From positions 3,234,501 through 3,298,500 of the forward strand of contig JAKJHU010000067.1 in assembly GCA_022316685.1 (NCBI GenBank): DNA of 64,000 bases. The letters are read 5' to 3'. The stretch is from Progne subis subis. Taxonomy: Eukaryota; Chordata; Aves; Passeriformes; Hirundinidae. Position numbers and translations under genes: made by a program. The notes below the pieces were generated by a model that did not search any database, was not told where the DNA came from, and saw nothing but the letters and a program-made list of their open reading frames with translations. Positions 61,962 to 64,000 of the stretch are shown piece by piece (position 1 is the stretch's first letter; each line of letters opens with the position of its first letter).

Positions 61962-62538
61962 TGTTTTTTCATTCCCAATGGTTTGTTTCCTTTCCCCCAG
62001 GATTGTTGGTTTAGTCCTAACTTGTGTCCTCCCACATAGTTGTCAATCTTATCCCAAACCCTTGTTCCCGATCATTCCCTGTCATTCGCGACACCCAGTT
62101 GTACCCTTATGCTAGCCCTCTGCCTGGACCACCCCTTTGGAAATCCCCTAATCGTCAATGTCCCATTGGCCCATGTGACCTGTCCTCCTCCCCTTACTCT
62201 CCCCATTGGATTGTGAAATGTTAATCCCGCCTTTCACGCCCCCCCTACTCTCTCCTGCTTGGTTAAAGATTTGTACCCTCCCGTTGAACCTCCTCTGTTT
62301 CTAAGTTCTTGCACACCCCAATCCCTTGTCTCTCATCCCTGACCCTTCCTCTGATTAAACCCATTTGGAAACCACAGGAAAGACCTTGACCTCGTCCTTG
62401 CCTCTGCCCTCCATTCTTGACAGCCTGTTCTGTAGAGCATAAGCCCTACAGGTGTATCCCAGACTGCACTGTTTCTGGGAACAACCCACTCTTGGCCCGG
62501 TGCTGGGAGCTGGCTGGGGAAAATCCAGCACCGCATCA
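61962..62538 (+). mobile_element. Solo LTR of an endogenous retrovirus, about 577 bp
   Basis: Seen: C/T-rich, much less AT-rich than its flanks, with ATTAAA polyadenylation-type signal at 62354-62359 and a promoter-like TTAAAG near 62265. The end candidate is ...CCGCATCA (62538); the start candidate is TGTTTTTTC at 61962. Known: the combination of a C-rich U3, an ATTAAA signal and a GC-richer U5 with CCTTGACCTCGTCCTTGCC is typical of class II/III avian LTRs. No target-site duplication is clear, so the boundaries are approximate. No internal genes. It does not resemble the other LTRs in this window. Confidence 0.65.
62354..62359 (+). promoter_or_regulatory. ATTAAA polyadenylation signal of the 61962-62538 LTR
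   Basis: ATTAAA, the common variant of AATAAA, about 90 bases downstream of the TTAAAG box. It fixes the plus orientation. Confidence 0.5.
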
Positions 62539-64000
62539 GTAAAAGCCATCACGATTGTCTACCTCCTTATTCATTGCTTAGACGGCAAATGTAAGCATTA
62601 CTTAAACTTTTTGCTTGTCTTTCACAACCCTCGTGAAAATTGTAGTGGTCTTTTACATGTCCAATTTTTCAACTCAGATTATTTCCTGTACCATTTACTC
62701 ACAATATGTGTGTTCAGCAGCCACATCAGGGCAAAGCCCTTAGATGATAATCTTATTTATTCAGTGACAAGTGCCAAATGTTTCTGCATAATGGAACACA
62801 TATACAATTCGTTCTTTGGTTCTCTAATTCAAACCCAGTTATTATAACAGCAGATCCTAATTCCTCATATTGCTTTCTCCCTTTAACATGATATGTTTAC
62901 TATAGTCCAAAGCCATTTATTTAAAATAATATTTTAAAAGTTGACTATATATCCCCTGTTTCATATTAATTGTAAAACCTACTGATCAGGTTACCCAGAT
63001 GATGAACTGTGCTAAAATTCCACACTGAAAGAGATGCACAACACTACAAAATACCCAAAGCTACAACTCCGTCTTGTATGAAAACAGACAAAAGTCCAGT
63101 TATGGGGACGGCAGTGAAGCGCTGCAGAACTCAAATAGACTCAAATCGTTTCCATGGATTATTCTATGGAAGAATGTATCCAGCAAAACCTTAGAGTAGG
63201 GAAGAGCTGGTATTGCTATCTACTTGCTACCAGAATAAATAGCTCCACTGATCCAGAAAACTGACTACATTTCTTTCAGCTATAAAAATTAATCAGAATT
63301 TTATCTGTACTCCTTTACACTTTTCTCTGCCATCTTCCCTTATATCTGTACACTTTTCCAAACTTACTTTGCAACAACAAGTTAAATTTTGCACATAGGA
63401 TTAGAAGGCATAGAGCATAAAGCAGTTAAATAATGGGTACTAATTTTTTTCCAATTCCATTTCTGGTCCATTTTCTTAGTATTGTAGAAGGTCTTTGTAC
63501 AGTTTTCCTAAAATGACTATTGCATCAGTCAAAGCCTAGGTAAATCAAGAGTAGAGAGATTAAAAAAATGTCATTAGTGCAGCTGTTTATTATTTTTCCC
63601 TTGAGGTGACATCAGATACGAACCCTTGCACCTTAAAACTGAACCAAGGTATATGTTGCAGCAGATTGCCCATCTGGCTTGACTTCAGAGTATTAAAGTG
63701 TTCTGCAGGCTATCAGCACAAGGACCAGTCAAAATCTTTGCAATCGCCCAGACATCTTATTTCACACTACACAGAGTTGTGTGATCTCCAATTAAGATGT
63801 TCAGAATCACCTTTATTAGCTTGTGATGAATGTTGATCATATCACCCAACCACAACAGTTCTGCATTACAGCTGTAACTGTCCAGCTAATATGCAGTTAC
63901 TGAAACAAGGTTTTGTCTGTGATCCAAAATATTACAGAAAATCAAGAACTGCCATTTACAGAGTGTGAAATCAAACGACTTTCTAGACTCTGTTGAACAC
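62539..64000. other. Unique AT-rich non-coding DNA
   Basis: No gene or repeat recognised to the window end. Frames at 63009-63194 and 63606-63836 are short and domain-free. Confidence 0.5.

Noticed and set aside
61962..61967. Possible target-site duplication around the last LTR (GTAAA-like flanks)
   Set aside because: The left copy does not abut a TG terminus, so the duplication is not supported.
62452..62847. 131-codon plus-strand frame
   Set aside because: Starts inside the solo LTR and runs out into flanking DNA; no domain.

Overview
The window looks like AT-rich, non-coding nuclear DNA of a bird, probably a songbird. The bird call rests on two things. First, there are nine recognisable CR1 LINE fragments, several ending in the octamer-like avian CR1 tail (ATTCTGTG-type). 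Second, there are solo LTRs and LTR fragments whose sequence I recognise as avian endogenous retrovirus families. No mammalian-type SINEs or poly-A retrocopies dominate. The songbird call is weaker and rests on the LTR types.

No protein-coding exon, tRNA, rRNA or known small RNA could be supported. The open frames are short, mostly lie inside repeats or are shadows of low-complexity tracts. None has a recognisable host protein domain. The window is best read as an intergenic desert or the inside of a very long intron.

Layout. 1-10 kb: unique AT-rich DNA, a 328-bp solo LTR at 1762-2089 (minus), and an unclassified GC-richer block at 2834-3590. 10-19 kb: an old CR1 (10512-10898), a well-preserved 689-bp solo LTR with a perfect 6-bp duplication (12987-13675), a second LTR family (16250-16734) and a minus-strand CR1 (18341-18757). 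19-26 kb: a MITE-like inverted-repeat element (22898-23023), 67 bp from a fragment encoding an L1-type reverse transcriptase (23091-23342), then a CR1 (25446-25967). 26-33 kb: a CpG-enriched block (27725-28285), an LTR fragment (29850-30114) and a degraded LINE with endonuclease motifs (32010-32830). 33-41 kb: very AT-rich DNA with a T29C7 tract and an AAT microsatellite. 41-50 kb: a 339-bp minus-strand LTR (41397-41735), a CR1 (42321-42833), a 737-bp minus-strand LTR of the same family as the 16-kb one (45965-46701), and a solo LTR with target-site duplication (48695-49349) followed at once by a CR1 (49423-50070). 50-64 kb: CR1 pieces at 52632, 55368, 57104 and 59319, the 57-kb one retaining part of its reverse transcriptase; a 172-nt tract of only A and C; and a last solo LTR near 61962-62538.

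No genes act together here. The history is one of successive insertions: ancient amniote-age elements (L1-like, endonuclease-bearing LINE, MITE-like, possible MIR), then CR1s, then ERV LTRs, the youngest of which still have CpGs or target-site duplications. I did not find a previously undescribed biological system. The item most worth follow-up is the L1-type fragment, because L1 is nearly absent from birds. All family assignments were made by eye and from memory, without database searches.
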